Shown here one piece after another: positions 39,902 through 46,871 of a DNA stretch of 52,812 nt. Each line of letters opens with the position of its first letter. Position 1 is the stretch's first letter. This DNA is from a virus: positions 1 through 52,812 of the IMG/VR virus record IMGVR_UViG_3300037070_000996. The stretch is one strand, 5' to 3'. The notes under the pieces are model-generated. The model searched no databases, was not told the DNA's origin, and saw only the letters and a list, made by a program, of their open reading frames with translations. The position numbers and the translations under genes were made by a program.

Positions 39902-41106
39902 GCTTCTATCACCTTTGAAAGTTGTGGATCAATGAACACTTGAATCGGATCATGCCCTCCTCCACGTTTATTCTTTGGAAACGATAGCCACCGGATGTTG
40001 TTTGCCTCATCCTCTTCGGTTGCACCGAACCCAATCATTACATCCATTTGTCCTGGGATACCGACATTGCTACTGTCCACATCACCACGATTAAGCACAC
40101 GCTTACCAGAGGCAGAATCGCCAGCTTGTGCAATGGATACGACAACAATGCCGTAACGTTTAGCAAGATTACGTGCTTCGGTTGCAGCTTTTTCAAGAGC
40201 TTGAGTCCGTCCATCACTTTGTACATCTATGTTCCTCAGTTGATCGATAACAAGTACTTGCGGTTGATATTTCTTAATGAGAGCTTCGATCTCAGGGAAA
40301 GTCCCCGGCGATAACGGAGCGATTGTAAATAAATCTCCGGCACGGGAATCAATGAGCTTCTGCGCTTTCTCTGGGTTATCTCTGATCTGATACTTGTTGA
40401 GACCGGTAAGTCGGGTCCCGAGACGCAGTAGAATGTCCGCCGCTGGGTCTTCGTTTCCAATGTACAGTACCCGTAGCTTCTGCCAGAGAAACCCCGCCAC
40501 CATGTTGATCGCAAGTAACGTTTTCCCCATCTCCGTCGGGGCAAAGATGAGTAGATGGTGACCTCCGAGAACGCCTCCGTCGAGTCGTTCATTAAGCGCC
40601 TTAGGAAAGACTTTGATGAGATGGTCTGGATTGAGCGCGGTGCTAAGGAGATGTTTGATCGATACCCCCGTAATTGCACTTTCGATGGCCGCGCTTTGGG
40701 CACCGATTGTGGTGCCCAGCATCGCTTGATAAGTGTTGATAAGAGCATTGACATCATCTCCAGCTTTACCAGCTGCCAGCTTAGACGCTAACTGCAATCC
40801 GAGAGAGTGGCGCTTCTTGGCCACTATCTCGTCTGTGAGGTTTACTGCCGATACATCAGGTAGATCCGCTAGGATCTTTTTCAGTACTGCGATCAGCTTG
40901 TTTGATGTTACCTCTCGTTCGATCCGTCCAATGAGGATCTCCATGTCGACGGAACCAGCGTTCGTATCGGCCGAGTAGTACCCTGAACATAAATTCAGTA
41001 GCAGCGTCGATTCTGGACTTATCTCCGATGCTGTTAGGTTCTCCTTTATTATCTGCCATGATTTACGATCCTTGAGCGCCGCCGCTAATAGCTTTCTCTC
41101 GTTCAC
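39898..41106 (-). CDS. Replicative DNA helicase (DnaB/RecA-fold)
   Basis: 402 aa from a GTG with AAGG 6 nt upstream. RecA-type ATPase: Walker A IFAPTEMGKT (about 190-199), Walker B VLVIDQL (about 283-289), an IAQAGDSASGKR sensor loop and a LSFPKNKRGG C-terminal Arg segment. The N-terminal 150 residues are helical. It unwinds DNA at the fork with the separate primase gene; T7 has both functions in one protein. Confidence 0.9.
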   Translation of the reverse strand: MNERKLLAAALKDRKSWQIIKENLTASEISPESTLLLNLCSGYYSADTNAGSVDMEILIGRIEREVTSNKLIAVLKKILADLPDVSAVNLTDEIVAKKRHSLGLQLASKLAAGKAGDDVNALINTYQAMLGTTIGAQSAAIESAITGVSIKHLLSTALNPDHLIKVFPKALNERLDGGVLGGHHLLIFAPTEMGKTLLAINMVAGFLWQKLRVLYIGNEDPAADILLRLGTRLTGLNKYQIRDNPEKAQKLIDSRAGDLFTIAPLSPGTFPEIEALIKKYQPQVLVIDQLRNIDVQSDGRTQALEKAATEARNLAKRYGIVVVSIAQAGDSASGKRVLNRGDVDSSNVGIPGQMDVMIGFGATEEDEANNIRWLSFPKNKRGGGHDPIQVFIDPQLSKVIEA

Positions 41107-41260
41107 CCGATACCTTCTTTTGTTCGTATTCTTGTTCTTGTATCACGGCAGACCACACTTGCATAAATCCGCAATCACATCGAACCGGAAACATACCCTC
41201 GCAAAAACTGGTGTGCTCACCGTACACTCTAATAGCCTCCAGCAGCTGCGCTCGTGTCAT
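41063..41260 (-). CDS. Small hypothetical protein with Cys cluster
   Basis: 65 aa. TRAQLLEAIRVYGEHTSFCEG, then RCDCGF, then a charged tail. The CxC and C19 could form a metal site. It overlaps the start of the helicase gene by 44 bp. A similar small protein type (a helix, then CDCG) occurs in other phages, but I cannot name it. Confidence 0.6.
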   Translation of the reverse strand: MTRAQLLEAIRVYGEHTSFCEGMFPVRCDCGFMQVWSAVIQEQEYEQKKVSGEREKAISGGAQGS

Positions 41261-41262
41261 GT

Positions 41263-41544
41263 CTAAAAGCCCAAGTCTACCGCTTCGAAGACTCGGCGGT
41301 TGTCGGCGCGTGCCTTGAGTGCCTTAGCAAAGTCTGTGTAGGTCCCGTCGTACTCCAGGTACGCTGTAGTGCCTTTGGTCATCTGCTCTTGACGTCTCAT
41401 ACCTGTATCCTCGCCTTTATTGTCGAGCACAGGAACCCATATCAACTGTTTAGACACCCAAAGATACACTAGGTTCCCTAATCGTTCCTTATCTTCCACA
41501 CTACCCCTCGTGTTAGGTCGCTTCGTGTCGTTAGGCTTTCTCAT
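41263..41544 (-). CDS. Hypothetical protein
   Basis: 93 aa. The start at 41544 overlaps the oxygenase stop (ATGA). Basic N-terminus (RKPNDTKRPNTRGSVEDK), a WVSKQLIWVPVLDNKGE strand pair and a helical C-terminus. Unrecognised; sits between oxygenase and helicase in the replication operon. Confidence 0.65.
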   Translation of the reverse strand: MRKPNDTKRPNTRGSVEDKERLGNLVYLWVSKQLIWVPVLDNKGEDTGMRRQEQMTKGTTAYLEYDGTYTDFAKALKARADNRRVFEAVDLGF

Positions 41545-42215
41545 GCTGAATCCCGTTGTGCTTTGTGAGGGTCGTTTCGTACTACTTCTCTGGAGTGCAT
41601 AGGCCAATCATAATCGAACATATAATTGTGGCTATTGTTGCCCAGGTTGTACCGCTCATCGCTAAAGGAGATCTTCACGTACTGACGCCAGCAAGCTGAT
41701 TGGATGACAGGCGCTGCGTGAACCACGGACGGGTCGATACAGAACAAAGTCTTCTGTGGGTAATTCGCGATTACTCGGATTCCTGGATTGAATTTTATAT
41801 CGATTACATCGGTAAAGTACTCCAAGGACTTGATATGATCGTTCGGTACCTCGCCAAAATCCCCCTCGGCGAATCGTGTTCCCGGCCCAGTCCACCAGAC
41901 ATAATTAAGGTCGGTCGTCCCAAACCCGTCCGCGTGCCATCCTGGGCGGTTAAGGGGGTTGTCAGGCGTTGCCCAACCTTTCCTGGCTGACAGATACACG
42001 TAGTTGTACAACCTCTTAGTAAGCCTGTACGCGTGAGACCTGGCAGAAGATATCAGAGGTTGAAGTAGTTTGACGTTCGATGGTACACGCTGCGCGTCTC
42101 CGTGCTCTTTTCTCATAAGTACAGGCATGTACAGGTAGTGCATAACTTCATCAATATCAACAGTAGGGAAGGCGTCTACCAATTTAGGGGGCGCCCCGTA
42201 ACGAACCTTCGACAT
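41541..42215 (-). CDS. Putative 2-oxoglutarate/Fe(II)-dependent oxygenase
   Basis: 224 aa. The start at 42215 follows GGAGAGGAAAGT. The double-stranded beta-helix signature is visible: H94-x-D96 (GWHADGFG), a second His at 166 (DPSVVHAAP) and an Arg at 177 (WRQYVKIS), the 2OG-binding position 11 residues later. Strands and spacing fit the superfamily. Members hydroxylate nucleic acid bases, proteins or small molecules; next to primase and helicase a DNA- or protein-modifying role is possible. The substrate is unknown. Confidence 0.72.
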   Translation of the reverse strand: MSKVRYGAPPKLVDAFPTVDIDEVMHYLYMPVLMRKEHGDAQRVPSNVKLLQPLISSARSHAYRLTKRLYNYVYLSARKGWATPDNPLNRPGWHADGFGTTDLNYVWWTGPGTRFAEGDFGEVPNDHIKSLEYFTDVIDIKFNPGIRVIANYPQKTLFCIDPSVVHAAPVIQSACWRQYVKISFSDERYNLGNNSHNYMFDYDWPMHSREVVRNDPHKAQRDSA

Positions 42216-42477
42216 ACTTTCCTCTCCTATGTGGGGGCTCCCAGCCTCTTGTCCGAGCCACAACAAGCTGATCTATAAGATGCACCGCGAACGATAGGAG
42301 ATCAGGATCAGCGTCGTCGTAAGCTTGGGAGAGGCGGGAGCGTAGCCAGAATAATTTAAGCCTATGGGAAGTCGGGATCACTGGCCCGATCTTCCCCAGG
42401 ACCTTCACCAATTCAAGGTGTGATTGCCAATAAAGTTGTTGTTCATTACTCCAGTTCTTCGATTGCTCGCTTGTCAT
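42184..42477 (-). CDS. Hypothetical helical protein
   Basis: 97 aa. I chose the Met at 42477 (TSEQSKNWSNEQQLYW); the longer open frame to 42570 would overlap the upstream gene deeply. Helical, with a LRSRLSQAYDDADPDLLSFAVHLIDQLV segment and a basic C-terminus. No ribosome binding site is clear, so the start is uncertain. Unrecognised. Confidence 0.5.
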   Translation of the reverse strand: MTSEQSKNWSNEQQLYWQSHLELVKVLGKIGPVIPTSHRLKLFWLRSRLSQAYDDADPDLLSFAVHLIDQLVVARTRGWEPPHRRGKYVEGSLRGAP

Positions 42478-43030
42478 CTTCGTTATTAGCTTTCTTATAG
42501 ATGCTGCCAAGGAATTTGCCTGGATCAACAGTTGTACCAGGATGTACCAGAAGGTAGACATTGTATGCACCTTCGTGAATGGACTTGTTCACAGCCACTT
42601 GATTGAATCCGTTCTTCACAAGAGTAGGAAGTATGTCCTTAATTTTGCCGTCCTGCTTAGTTAAGTAGCACGTGACAGCCTTACGGTAGTCCATATCCGC
42701 AAGGTAGTAATCCAACCAAGACTTGAAGTCCTTGTGATCCGCTCCTTTAGGCATATAGCGTTTGTAAGCACAAGACGAATCTCCAGACCAGCATTCCACA
42801 GTGGACCATTTGCACTTAAGAGTCACAAATCCCATGCGAGGCGTGTAGGTACCTGTAGCGTAATTGTAGATCTCGCCCCGCAGTTCCGTAGCCTTAAGTG
42901 GCGTATCGTTAAAATACAGAACACCGCCGTACCGAGCGACGTAGAACTCAACATCATTGTAGTTAACCTTCTGCATCTCGTCCATTGAGGGCGGAAGTGC
43001 GAGCCATGTTGCAGGTTTTTCAATGCTCAT
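42446..43030 (-). CDS. Hypothetical protein downstream of the primase
   Basis: 194 aa, overlapping the primase stop by 11 bp. Beta-rich first half (VEFYVARYGGVLYFNDTPLKATELRG, GFVTLKCKWSTVECWSGDSSCAYK), then helical, with an acidic C-terminal tail (NNEDDKRAIEELE). Position between primase and helicase and the acidic tail suggest a replication accessory factor, possibly single-strand binding, but no family is recognised. Confidence 0.7.
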   Translation of the reverse strand: MSIEKPATWLALPPSMDEMQKVNYNDVEFYVARYGGVLYFNDTPLKATELRGEIYNYATGTYTPRMGFVTLKCKWSTVECWSGDSSCAYKRYMPKGADHKDFKSWLDYYLADMDYRKAVTCYLTKQDGKIKDILPTLVKNGFNQVAVNKSIHEGAYNVYLLVHPGTTVDPGKFLGSIYKKANNEDDKRAIEELE

Positions 43031-43880
43031 TCGACAGCAAGTCCTCTATCATGCAGGTAATTGTAGGGGAATCTTCGTACTTAAGGTCTCGCATTAGAGG
43101 TAGGACAGTAAGGGATGGTGCTAGCATCCCGTACCGATTTGCGAAACCGATTGCCGTATCCGTGGCATCCCTGTCCAGGGCGAGAACGATAGTCTCGCTT
43201 ACTGAAAGCAGGTCCATGAGCTTTTCCAAGTTCAGGTTCGTACCAAGCAACGCTGCGGATCTATAGCCCGCTTGAGCGACCTTGGTGGCCGATATTACAT
43301 CCTCGACGGCTACGATCGGCCGTCGCCCTGCGGGTTCTCCCTGCTTGTTCCCATAATTCGATGCAGCATCGTCTCCTGCGGGTCGGTAATGTCCGACCCA
43401 GGGCTGATCTCCCGAATGGCGATAGTGTAGCGTTTTTGGCCGATTTTCATCGCCGATACTTCGAAGTTCAAACCCTCGGAGAGTGCCACTAGGAGCACGG
43501 ATTTCCCATACGGTCCTTTCACTTCCAGCATCCCATCGACATCCGGAGGAGAGGCCGAACTGGGCGAGCCAGAGACTGGCGCGGTAGTCTTTGTTAACAT
43601 CTACAGTTCCTCCACCGTCATAGATTCTAGGGGTGAACTCAGGCTTCCGGTTGACAGGCGCTTCATGATATCCGTAGGAGGTTCCTCCAAGGCGCCCTCT
43701 ACGACCACAGGCAGCCCTGTGGCAGACATAAAGCGTTGCGCCAGACGGGTTCTTGGTGATAGATAACGACCTCTCTCCCGTTCTACCGCCTCGGCAAAAC
43801 GGGCAAACATTGCCGCCTCTCTGCTCACCAATGTATAACTCGGTCGCCAGAATCCTGAGTTGATCATATTCATTGCTCAC
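43020..43880 (-). CDS. DNA primase (zinc-binding plus Toprim)
   Basis: 286 aa from a GTG. The N-terminal zinc finger has CPFC (26-29) and CHRAAC (about 53-58), as in T7 gp4 and DnaG. The Toprim core has VEDVISA (catalytic Glu) and LALDRDATDTA (DxD). It makes RNA primers for the helicase-polymerase. Separate from the helicase, unlike T7 gp4. The start lies in an imperfect duplication (GAGCAATGAxTAyGATsAACTCAG occurs twice), which makes the upstream ATG a decoy. Confidence 0.9.
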   Translation of the reverse strand: MSNEYDQLRILATELYIGEQRGGNVCPFCRGGRTGERSLSITKNPSGATLYVCHRAACGRRGRLGGTSYGYHEAPVNRKPEFTPRIYDGGGTVDVNKDYRASLWLAQFGLSSGCRWDAGSERTVWEIRAPSGTLRGFELRSIGDENRPKTLHYRHSGDQPWVGHYRPAGDDAASNYGNKQGEPAGRRPIVAVEDVISATKVAQAGYRSAALLGTNLNLEKLMDLLSVSETIVLALDRDATDTAIGFANRYGMLAPSLTVLPLMRDLKYEDSPTITCMIEDLLSNEH

Positions 43881-43904
43881 TATGATCCACTGAGTTCATC
43901 GTAC

Positions 43905-44108
43905 TCATTGCTCATCTACGCAGTAGGGGCACCAGTACGCCCCGTCTGCTACTGCAGCTTCAACACGCTGGTCAAGAAGGGGCCTCGGTAGCTCCTCCAT
44001 GGCAGCGTCGTACCACTCCCACTTGGTCACCCCGTTAGAGTCGAGGGTAGCTAGGACAGCTTCAGCCTCCAGCAACTTTCGAAATCTCTCTTCTGTAATC
44101 TTGATCAT
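43905..44108 (-). CDS. Small protein with a C-terminal Cys pair
   Basis: 67 aa with TTTGGAG upstream of the ATG. A helical N-terminus (ITEERFRKLLEAEAVLATLDSNGV) is followed by a W-E-W stretch and AYWCPYCVDEQ at the end. Unrecognised. It lies just upstream of the primase gene. Confidence 0.65.
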   Translation of the reverse strand: MIKITEERFRKLLEAEAVLATLDSNGVTKWEWYDAAMEELPRPLLDQRVEAAVADGAYWCPYCVDEQ

Positions 44109-44113
44109 AACGA

Positions 44114-44377
44114 TTACTCCAAAGATACGAAGACTGGACTATCCAGAATAGCTGTCTTGACGTATACAGTGTTCAACGTCTCGAAGTCCCCGTTCTCGTG
44201 AACTTCCTGGACTTCACTAGTGTTTACCCATTTAGGGGCCGGCACATTCCCCAGTACCGGGTGTCGATCAATGATGTATACGAGGGCTCGCTGGCCGTGC
44301 TCCAGTTTGGAACCGAAAGCCATACCCACATATCTAATTCTTGGTTTCGTTAATGGGCTTGTTTGTTCAACGATCAT
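44114..44377 (-). CDS. Hypothetical small protein, beta-rich
   Basis: 87 aa, with ATGA overlap to the upstream acidic gene. Pattern of short strands (RIRYVGMAFGSKLEHGQRALVYIID, NTVYVKTAILDSPVFVSL) without Cys. It resembles small single-domain phage proteins. Unrecognised. Confidence 0.65.
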   Translation of the reverse strand: MIVEQTSPLTKPRIRYVGMAFGSKLEHGQRALVYIIDRHPVLGNVPAPKWVNTSEVQEVHENGDFETLNTVYVKTAILDSPVFVSLE

Positions 44378-44769
44378 AGTGCCTCCGCAGCAAGTGTCTC
44401 AGATACCAACTCAGGCTCCGGCAGGTTGCACACAGGACTGTCCAGGTACACCCTACCACCCTCTACAGCCCCTCCTGCGAAGTCCGCGTCAGAGGGTTCC
44501 TCGTCGTCGTCAGCAGCTACGAACTCGTCGTAGTCTTCCAGGGTACTCAGCCAAGCGAGGCGCTCAGACCACTCGTCCCCGTCCATGTTGTCCAGGTCGT
44601 CCAAGGCGTCAACCAGGCCGTCAGACGTCTCACCGAAGAACATGATCATCTCGTCCGGTATCTCCAAGGCCGCACCCAAGCGGAACTCGGCACCGTCGTT
44701 GGAAAGGAAATGGATCTCCCAGTCGTCATCGGCTTGAGCGATCGCTTGTCGAAGGGCGCGAACTTTCAT
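44374..44769 (-). CDS. Acidic protein, possible DNA mimic
   Basis: 131 aa. A helical start (VRALRQAIAQADDDWEIHFLSNDGAEFRLG) is followed by a strongly acidic region rich in Asp and Glu (about 60-100). The first part looks like a small alpha/beta domain; the acid-rich part could be a DNA-mimic surface or simply a disordered tail. TAATG overlap with the membrane peptide gene. Unrecognised. Confidence 0.65.
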   Translation of the reverse strand: MKVRALRQAIAQADDDWEIHFLSNDGAEFRLGAALEIPDEMIMFFGETSDGLVDALDDLDNMDGDEWSERLAWLSTLEDYDEFVAADDDEEPSDADFAGGAVEGGRVYLDSPVCNLPEPELVSETLAAEAL

Positions 44770-44873
44770 TAGCGTTCTCCAAAGAAAAACCTATACAGTG
44801 CTACGGTAGCGCCAATAGACGCCGCCACGCAGAACCAGACTAGGCACCATTCCACCACATCCCGCGGACTCAT
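44769..44873 (-). CDS. 34-aa membrane peptide
   Basis: The ATG at 44873 overlaps the stop of the upstream Cys protein (ATGA), and the stop overlaps the next start (TAATG). The sequence has a polar N-terminus (SPRDVVEW) and one hydrophobic helix (CLVWFCVAASIGATVALYRFFF) with a basic end. A longer frame to 44987 is the Cys-protein gene read in another frame. Confidence 0.55.
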   Translation of the reverse strand: MSPRDVVEWCLVWFCVAASIGATVALYRFFFGER

Positions 44874-45019
44874 GCCGGCACTTGAACCAGGCATACGGTG
44901 CATCGCCACGTTCGCTTCATCGTCTTGTTGAAGACCCGGCGACCGGGGCTGTGAAGGGCGTCCTGCCCGATGTTCTTGCACCTGCAAGGGAGGATCTTAG
45001 TCGCGATAGTCTTCGTCAT
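44870..45019 (-). CDS. Small zinc-binding phage protein (CxC...CTVC type)
   Basis: 49 aa. The start at 45019 has GGAG 7 nt upstream. CRCKNIGQDALH (about 12-23), then RVFN, then RCTVCL near the end: the spacing matches a small phage protein type seen in many genomes (CxCKHxxQDxxHGxGxRVxN...RCTVCG), probably one zinc site. Function unknown. Confidence 0.7.
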   Translation of the reverse strand: MTKTIATKILPCRCKNIGQDALHSPGRRVFNKTMKRTWRCTVCLVQVPA

Positions 45020-45209
45020 CGTCATTCTCCGTATGGGTGTGCATACCATCCCAATCGTACTCACGAAAGGTATCTTCTAGATCGTACTCTCGCTCTACCT
45101 CGGTGTCGAAGTCCAGTTCTTCGAAGTCCGAGTCACCCTCGTCGTCATAGTCGAAGTCAAGGTCTGCGTCGATTGCGGACGACTCATCAGAGAGTGGTAT
45201 TCTGTCCAA
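44997..45209 (-). CDS. Extremely acidic protein, candidate DNA-mimic inhibitor
   Basis: 70 aa from a TTG placed right after the upstream stop (TAATTG), with GAGAGG upstream. About half of the residues are Asp or Glu, with Tyr and Phe spaced between them (DLDFDYDDEGDSDFEELDFD) and only a few basic residues. Such proteins in other phages mimic DNA and block restriction or other DNA-binding host proteins (Ocr, ArdA types). No homology to those is visible; the mimic idea rests on composition. Confidence 0.65.
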   Translation of the reverse strand: MDRIPLSDESSAIDADLDFDYDDEGDSDFEELDFDTEVEREYDLEDTFREYDWDGMHTHTENDDDEDYRD

Positions 45210-45584
45210 TTACAAGTTCCTCTCTATCCAGTTAGCGATCTGCTTGAACGAGTAACCAGCCTCGTCGTTCATTCTCACAAGTGTAGCTGTTTCGTGTACG
45301 ATCATATGTCCGTAGTGTGGGTCCTTAACAGGAGGGGACAGGCCAACTTTCCTTGCGAAGTCTTTTCCAAGGATCTTGTTCTTGAAATCATTCTTCCCTG
45401 TCACGGCACGCTTGAGCACACCGAGACAACAATACGCAAGGCCGTGCTTCTGGTTCCAGTCCTTATCAAACGTGGTGCGGAGGTCGCACAGCGTCCCGGT
45501 GCCTTGCTTGTACTCACCAGAGCGTAGAGCTTTCAGCCAGATACGCTTGTACTTAGCAACCATAGGTTTGAATCGTCTTTTCAT
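45210..45584 (-). CDS. Conserved phage/bacterial hypothetical protein
   Basis: 124 aa, starting after GGAG at 45584. A family of unknown function recognisable from WLKALRSGEYKQGTGTLCD, AYCCLGVLKRAV and the closing NDEAGYSFKQIANWIERNL. The two Cys and the conserved spacing are kept. It is preceded by a control region with a hairpin leader, a GTTAAC palindrome and a repeated element, so it is the first gene of a separately controlled section running toward the primase. Confidence 0.82.
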   Translation of the reverse strand: MKRRFKPMVAKYKRIWLKALRSGEYKQGTGTLCDLRTTFDKDWNQKHGLAYCCLGVLKRAVTGKNDFKNKILGKDFARKVGLSPPVKDPHYGHMIVHETATLVRMNDEAGYSFKQIANWIERNL

Positions 45585-45599
45585 CTGAGTTCTCCATAT

Positions 45600-45635
45600 A
45601 TCGATCTTCGTACATAACCCTGTACTACGATCGAT
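45600..45635 (-). other. mRNA leader hairpin
   Basis: Arms ATCGATC (45600-45606) and GATCGAT (45629-45635) enclose inner arms GTACA/TGTAC with loop TAACCC; two mismatches break the stem. It lies directly upstream of the gene starting at 45584 and would form in its leader. Confidence 0.6.
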
Positions 45636-45649
45636 CTGTTCGACTACTG

Positions 45650-45680
45650 TCTCACTATACTCGTACTCGATATGTTAACT
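45650..45680 (-). promoter_or_regulatory. Candidate promoter overlapping operator-like site 10
   Basis: On the minus strand TTAGTT, a 17-nt spacer and TATAGT. The -35-like hexamer lies inside the GTTAAC-TAA-GTTAAC palindrome, so a protein bound there would compete with polymerase. Confidence 0.45.
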
Positions 45681-45708
45681 AAGTTAACCTATCTTCCATG
45701 TACTCGTA
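45658..45708 (-). repeat. Repeated control element, copy B
   Basis: Reverse complement of the 16-mer at 6510-6525 (45693-45708) and of the 12-mer at 6560-6571 (45658-45669), in the same order relative to the downstream genes. Here the 23-nt gap between them contains the GTTAAC palindrome. Confidence 0.6.
45674..45688. promoter_or_regulatory. GTTAAC-TAA-GTTAAC palindrome (operator-like site 10)
   Basis: A 15-bp palindrome inside the control region upstream of the 124-aa gene, between the two halves of the repeated element. Confidence 0.7.
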
Positions 45709-45787
45709 CAGTAAAGATACTTTTAGACATCGGAAACCCGGAATAATTCCACAGTTTTTTCAATTATTTCGTAAGTTCTTGATAAAC

Positions 45788-46141
45788 CTACGCTTTAAGC
45801 CTACGGACCTTTTCCTCCTTGTACCAGGCTTTGAACGGTTCGTGGTTCACAGTCCACACCCACACACAAATTACAGCACCTGTCTTAGGGTTCAGTGCGT
45901 TACCTGTCTGAGCTACGGAGCCTAGTAGTGTGTGCACTCTGGTCGCGAATCGGTGTCCGTTAGTGGCGATATCGCCAAGGTTACTCCACATAACGAAGGC
46001 TGGAGGTTCGCCTCGTGCTGGGTGGTAGAAGTGATTGGCAACAGAAAATAGAACATCTTCTATCTCGTCAGCAAGCCTGGAGATTTCAACAACACCGCAA
46101 CTTATGGAAGTGTTACGTATGTCAACTCTTGAGTGATTCAT
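45788..46141 (-). CDS. Small protein A of a paralogous pair (TSxSCGV motif)
   Basis: 117 aa with AGGAG upstream. The N-terminus contains TSISCGV; the middle has PPAFVMWSNLGDIATNGHRFATRVHTLLG and the end AVICVWVWTVNHEPFKAWYKEEK. It shares TSxSCGV at the same place and a similar beta strand pair with V/I-W-x-x-N-x near the end with the protein at 46554-46871, so they are diverged duplicates. Both lie at the end of the amidoligase cluster and could be substrate or partner proteins; that is inference. No family recognised. Confidence 0.7.
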   Translation of the reverse strand: MNHSRVDIRNTSISCGVVEISRLADEIEDVLFSVANHFYHPARGEPPAFVMWSNLGDIATNGHRFATRVHTLLGSVAQTGNALNPKTGAVICVWVWTVNHEPFKAWYKEEKVRRLKA

Positions 46142-46142
46142 G

Positions 46143-46376
46143 TTACTCCTTTAAGATCCGGGTTAACTTAGTATCAGTGTCGTATTCAATAGTCAGGTAT
46201 TCACCGATACCGGCCTTATCAAGTGCAGCGCCCAACTCAGCGTACTGTGGATCTTTCCATACTTCAAAATACAGGTTGCCTACATGCAGACCGTCCGCTT
46301 TTCTGCGTTGTGCTACAACCTCCGCAATGCCTGTTGGTACAGCGTCGGGATCTTTCCAAGTCATTAGGATCTTCAT
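46143..46376 (-). CDS. Hypothetical small protein
   Basis: 77 aa, alpha/beta. Begins MKILMTWKDPDAVPTGIAEVVAQRR and has YFEVWKDPQYAELGAALDKAGIGEYLTIEYD. It is similar in style to a small phage protein found in other genomes but not assignable. Coupled to the upstream 55-aa gene by ATGA. Lies between the two paralogous TSxSCGV proteins. Confidence 0.7.
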   Translation of the reverse strand: MKILMTWKDPDAVPTGIAEVVAQRRKADGLHVGNLYFEVWKDPQYAELGAALDKAGIGEYLTIEYDTDTKLTRILKE

Positions 46377-46540
46377 GGCTGCTCCTTGAATTTGATCTTG
46401 ACGTATGGTGCTACGATATCTCTATCAACAGCCTCCCACTTAAGTTCGAACTCCGTGACATTGGCTAAAACCTCTTTTGGAATGATAGTCAGAGCCTTAA
46501 CCAACAATTCTAGTTTGTCCGTGCTTTTACTGTCGATCAT
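46373..46540 (-). CDS. 55-aa hypothetical protein
   Basis: Starts at ATG 46540 with GAGAAGGG upstream and overlaps the next start (ATGA). A helix (TDKLELLVKALTIIPKEVLANVTEF) and a strand-rich end (FELKWEAVDRDIVAPYVKIKFKEQP). It fills what would otherwise be a gap; too short for length filters. Unknown function. Confidence 0.65.
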   Translation of the reverse strand: MIDSKSTDKLELLVKALTIIPKEVLANVTEFELKWEAVDRDIVAPYVKIKFKEQP

Positions 46541-46553
46541 GGTTACGCCCTTC

Positions 46554-46871
46554 TCAGACTATAGCTTTGCCGTTGTAGTTCCAGATCCAGGTCTGTATGT
46601 GCGTGTACCCCGTATTGTGATTTCTGACTTCTGGTGATTCAGTCAAAGTACCGAGACCATTATCCTTGATAAACCGCGCCAACCAAGCTCCGTTTCCCCG
46701 TTCCACATTGTCGCTGAAAATGTACGTGAAATGGTTGGCGGTGCTGTAAGGAAAAGCTAAGGCTTCATGTCGACTTATGGCACGAGCGAGGAGCGGAGGA
46801 GACTTCTCCAGTGAGGCTATATCAGCCAAAATACGTACACCGCAAGACATACTCGTTTTATTGATTCGCAC
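46554..46871 (-). CDS. Small protein B of a paralogous pair (TSxSCGV motif)
   Basis: 105 aa from a GTG with GGGAGAA upstream. TSMSCGV at residues 6-12, then helix, then HFTYIFSDNVERGNGAWLARFIKDNGLGTL and a closing HIQTWIWNYNGKAI. Diverged paralogue of the protein at 45788-46141. Overlaps the stop of the ATP-grasp gene by 14 bp, so it is translated with it. Confidence 0.7.
   Translation of the reverse strand: MRINKTSMSCGVRILADIASLEKSPPLLARAISRHEALAFPYSTANHFTYIFSDNVERGNGAWLARFIKDNGLGTLTESPEVRNHNTGYTHIQTWIWNYNGKAIV

Larger units (their letters stand above)
45585..45787. other. Control region upstream of the 124-aa gene
   Basis: About 200 bp without a gene. Read leftward it contains the repeated 16-mer (45693-45708), a GTTAAC palindrome (45674-45688), the 12-mer CGAGTACGAGTA (45658-45669) and TATAGT with TTAGTT 17 nt upstream, then a strong hairpin (45600-45635). 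It probably starts the replication section of the leftward unit. Confidence 0.55.
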
